Below are positions 8,430 through 10,121 of a stretch of DNA of 10,121 bases, piece after piece. The notes below the pieces were generated by a model. It worked only from the letters and a program-made list of their open reading frames with translations. It was not told where the DNA came from and did no database searches. The translations under genes were made by a program, and so were the position numbers. Position 1 is the stretch's first letter. Each line of letters begins with the position of its first letter. The DNA is from Cyclostephanos tholiformis (lineage: Eukaryota > Bacillariophyta > Thalassiosirophyceae > Thalassiosirales > Thalassiosiraceae): the NCBI GenBank assembly GCA_036939975.1, contig JALLPB010001374.1, forward strand, positions 1-10,121, in the 5' to 3' direction.

Positions 8430-9334
8430 GATTTGAACCAATATCCCAATCTCAAGCAATACAATGGGTTCAGCTGTGGATCAATTGTATGCATGAAGGT
8501 GTTGGAATTTTATGGCATCATTCCAAAGAATTCTGTGGCAGCAGCTCCTAAGATATATTGCTGTGGGTACCGTGGAATTGTGATGGAGTTCTATGAGAGA
8601 TTTATGTCAAGATAGTATGATAGTGACCTGTGGGTGAATGTGAGCAAGATTTGATTCAAAAAGATCACCAAGATGAACTCTACTGACAACAAAAACAACA
8701 TGGAAGATGACAATGATGTTGAAGACATTGAAAATCCCCCTACAGTTCACAATGATGATGTTGATGATGAAGATGACAAAACAACAATTCAAATATTCCA
8801 GGGGATGTTGATGCAATGAGGTGCAAGATTGCCATGGAAAATGGGATGGTCATGACGAAATGTGGTGAAGCAGCAATGAAATCTGGGGTTTCACATGGCA
8901 CCAGGTGCTGTTGTAAGCCTTCAGGTTGATTATAGGACTCATTATAATCCAGATGGTCTAGTTGCCATCATCTACGATGTGTGGCCAAACACTGGTGGAA
9001 TTAAAGTTTGCTGCCAGCATGGGGTAATCACCCATGATGGAAGCAAGTGTGTCTATTGGGTGCCAGTGGAGGCTCCAGTGGGTATGTTTCTGCCCCTCCC
9101 AGACAAGTAAGCTGATTTTGCAAGAAGGTATAGGATGGACTATTTGATGAAGGAAGGAGTCTTAGGATCTCTTACAGCAAGATGCATCAAAGTCAGATTG
9201 AGACCAAGAGTCCTATCAAAAAATCAAAGTGGCATGGCTACAAGAACTGGAAGTGTATGGCCAATTGTGGCTGCAAGAGGAAGAAACTCAGCTGCCACAG
9301 TGGGTGCTTCTGCAATGGTACCTGTGGAGGATGA
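8415..9334 (+). pseudogene. 3' fragment of an Ulp1-like protease / CXC-domain gene
   Basis: Four pieces read in order through several frames. (1) 8415-8654, frame 3: LKQYNGFSCGSIVCMKVLEFYG matches the C-terminal active-site block of Ulp1 (C48) cysteine proteases, with the catalytic Cys at 8475-8477; the usual Asp before Cys-Gly is Ser. The His and Asp of the triad, which lie upstream, are absent. Stops occur at 8613 (TAG) and 8652 (TGA). (2) 8673-8819: an acidic Asn/Asp-rich linker. (3) 8804-9110: a frame change, then AVVSLQVDYRTH...GGIKVCCQHGVITHDGSK, an unnamed domain, with a TAA at 9108. (4) After a frame change near 9155, frame 2 gives RISYSKMHQ and then a seven-cysteine cluster, C-x3-C-x-C-x6-C-x3-C-x-C-x3-C (9254-9325), around CGCKRKKLSCHSGC, resembling CXC/Tesmin-TSO1 zinc-binding repeats; TGA at 9332. 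Ulp1 plus cysteine-cluster proteins are known from DNA transposons, so a transposon origin is likely. The 5' part appears cut off by the copia LTR. Confidence 0.6.
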
Positions 9335-9396
9335 GCTTTGGTTCTTTAGGAACATTTGGTGGGATTGTTTTGGAACACATTATTAGGATTGCTATG
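9335..9396 (+). other. Flank after the CXC gene
   Basis: Non-coding, T/G-rich sequence between the CXC stop and the tandem repeat. Frames that run through 9135-9417 here are out-of-frame shadows of the CXC region. It probably belongs to the 3' UTR of the broken gene. Confidence 0.3.
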
Positions 9397-9463
9397 TGTT
9401 TAGGACTGTTTGTGTAGCTTGTTTAGGATTGTTTGTGGAGCTTGTTTAGGACTGTTTAGAACT
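9397..9463 (+). repeat. 23-bp tandem repeat, nearly three copies
   Basis: Unit 1 (9397-9419) and unit 2 (9420-9442), TGTTTAGGA-YTGTTTGTG-KAGCT, differ at two positions. Unit 3 (9443-9463) diverges at its end and is two bases shorter. Each unit itself contains TGTTT twice. TTAGGATT at 9383-9390 may be the remains of an earlier unit. The repeat lies just after the CXC gene and before the AT-rich array, so it may mark the gene's 3' end or a slippage-prone subterminal region. Confidence 0.75.
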
Positions 9464-9560
9464 GATCAAGATTTCAATACTTAGAGGATTGTTTGGTGAA
9501 ATAGATTCTCTTTACAATCATTTAGGCACACATGTGGCTGCAAGCTGACCTCTCTGAATG
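9464..9560. other. Spacer between tandem repeat and right array
   Basis: AT-rich sequence without an open frame, palindrome or repeat unit that I can define. TTTAGG recurs once (9521-9526), an isolated echo of the tandem repeat. Confidence 0.3.
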
Positions 9561-10026
9561 GCACCCATATTCAATATTAAGGTAAACTGTATCATGTAAT
9601 TTCACATATACCCGTATATATTTGAAGTTACACCCCAGAACACCCCATATATTCAAATTTACGGGCTTGTTTGCCATCCAATATCAAATATGGACAGTTC
9701 CAGAAACCACATATTCAATATTAAATGGCAGGAAGATGCTGTAAATTCGAATTATGGAATAATTTGCCATCTAATATCGAATATGAAAATTTCCATAAAC
9801 CTCATATTTGATATTAGATGGCTGCAGCATATCGTATATTCGAATATATATACCACAGTGCTATCTAATATCAAATATAGAAAGGCAGTTAATTTGATAT
9901 TAGATGCCATAAATTCAAATTTAAGGGTTAGTCTAACCATGTAATATCAAATATGAGTGTTACAAAATGACCAAATCACCAGTAAATTCAAATTTACATA
10001 GCAAGGTTAACCAATAAATTCAAATG
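9561..10026. repeat. Right AT-rich motif array
   Basis: About fifteen copies of a degenerate unit in both orientations lie near 9565, 9612, 9645, 9673, 9709, 9741, 9766, 9802, 9834, 9860, 9888, 9909, 9937, 9981 and 10012. The fullest form is GCCATCTAATATCAAATATG; shorter forms are AAATTCAAATTTA and TATATTCGAATATA (an exact 14-bp palindrome, 9835-9848). GTAAATT-CA-AATTTAC (9982-9997) is another small inverted repeat. Spacing is irregular, roughly 25-45 bp. The motif family is shared with 3090-3345. Short open frames found on both strands here come from the palindromic AT composition and are not genes. Confidence 0.75.
9766..9822. repeat. 21-bp inverted repeat, 15-bp spacer, one mismatch
   Basis: The arm GCCATCTAATATCGAATATGA (9766-9786) is matched by its reverse complement at 9802-9822 with a single difference (G against A in the CGAA/CAAA core). 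The arms are the two best copies of the array unit facing each other, so the pair shows the unit's full length and could form a strong hairpin. Confidence 0.8.
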
Positions 10027-10121
10027 AGGTTGAGGGAAAAGGGGAGGATGTCCCAACAAGGGGGGGTCTGAGGTGTTGTTAGCACAACTCGGGACAGTTG
10101 TTGATAGGTAGCACTACTCAG
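10027..10121. other. Right-hand flank, no feature seen
   Basis: Composition changes here from AT-rich to purine-rich (GGGAAAAGGGGAGG, then a run of seven G at about 10060-10066). The array motif stops at about 10026. This may be the border of the mobile island, but the window ends too soon to tell. Confidence 0.35.

Larger units (their letters stand above)
3090..10026. mobile_element. Decayed composite mobile-element island (nested remnants)
   Basis: Two AT-rich arrays of the same short degenerate motifs, about 250 bp and 465 bp long, frame roughly 6.2 kb of broken element genes: a minus-strand gene of unknown family, a truncated Ty1/copia pol with a probable LTR, and an Ulp1/CXC gene fragment. 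The matching arrays suggest that they were the subterminal regions of one large DNA transposon that later received a copia insertion. Alternatively they are unrelated copies of a dispersed satellite. I looked for terminal inverted repeats by comparing 2880-3100 with the reverse complement of 9990-10121 and found none, so the outer limits are approximate and the single-element reading is an inference. Confidence 0.4.

Noticed and set aside
8607..8816. Minus-strand hydrophobic frame
   Set aside because: It is the complement of the GAT/GAC/AAC-rich acidic linker, which reads as Ile/Val on the other strand.
9229..9417. Plus-strand frames 9135-9386 and 9229-9417 as genes
   Set aside because: After about 9155 they are out of frame with the seven-cysteine CXC cluster, which is a much stronger coding signal in frame 2.
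9690..9944. Overlapping frames on both strands in the right array
   Set aside because: They result from palindromic AT-rich repeats lacking in-frame stops; composition Ile/Asn/Tyr only.
2880..10121. Terminal inverted repeats for the whole island
   Set aside because: By eye, 2880-3100 and the reverse complement of 9990-10121 share no convincing match. A dot plot would be decisive.
1..10121. tRNA, rRNA, CRISPR or bacterial operon features
   Set aside because: No cloverleaf, rRNA signature or regularly spaced direct repeats were recognised, and the intron-bearing gene argues against a bacterial source.

Overview
The window looks like nuclear DNA of a eukaryote, most likely a diatom or another stramenopile. 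One gene has six short GT-AG introns (76-106 bp) that splice cleanly in phase. Its kinase domain has a YRDIKPEN catalytic loop followed by GFDVRGDLK, a pattern I associate from memory with diatom kinases. The retrotransposon reverse transcriptase downstream is of the Ty1/copia kind I associate with diatoms. No sequence search was possible, so the host assignment is an inference.

Layout. Positions 1-253 are the 5' flank. Positions 254-2174 (+) hold a complete seven-exon protein kinase gene of 457 codons, the only gene here that looks functional. Positions 2175-3090 are its 3' flank and an intergenic stretch with one ambiguous hypothetical ORF region (2282-2818).

From about 3090 to 10026 lies a decayed island of mobile DNA. 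Both ends carry AT-rich arrays of one degenerate motif family (TATTCGAATA, AATATCAAATAT and similar) in both orientations. Between the arrays lie, in order: (i) a long minus-strand broken gene (about 6402 down to 4094, perhaps 3546) for a protein of unknown function with conserved-looking blocks, a coiled coil and a Gly/Ser-rich tail; (ii) a plus-strand, 5'-truncated Ty1/copia pol pseudogene (reverse transcriptase plus RNase H, 6564-8149) followed by a probable LTR start at 8206; (iii) a plus-strand 3' fragment of a gene (8415-9334) that joins an Ulp1-like cysteine-protease end, an acidic linker, an unnamed middle domain and a C-terminal CXC/Tesmin-type cysteine cluster; (iv) a 23-bp tandem repeat.

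Nothing in the island looks translatable in full. The copia RT has lost both readable catalytic aspartates (Asp to Asn) and carries in-frame stops and frameshifts. The other two genes also carry stops and frame changes. The most attractive lead is the pairing of the Ulp1/CXC gene with the flanking motif arrays. It may be the remnant of a large DNA transposon whose arrays are subterminal transposase-binding sites, later invaded by a copia element.
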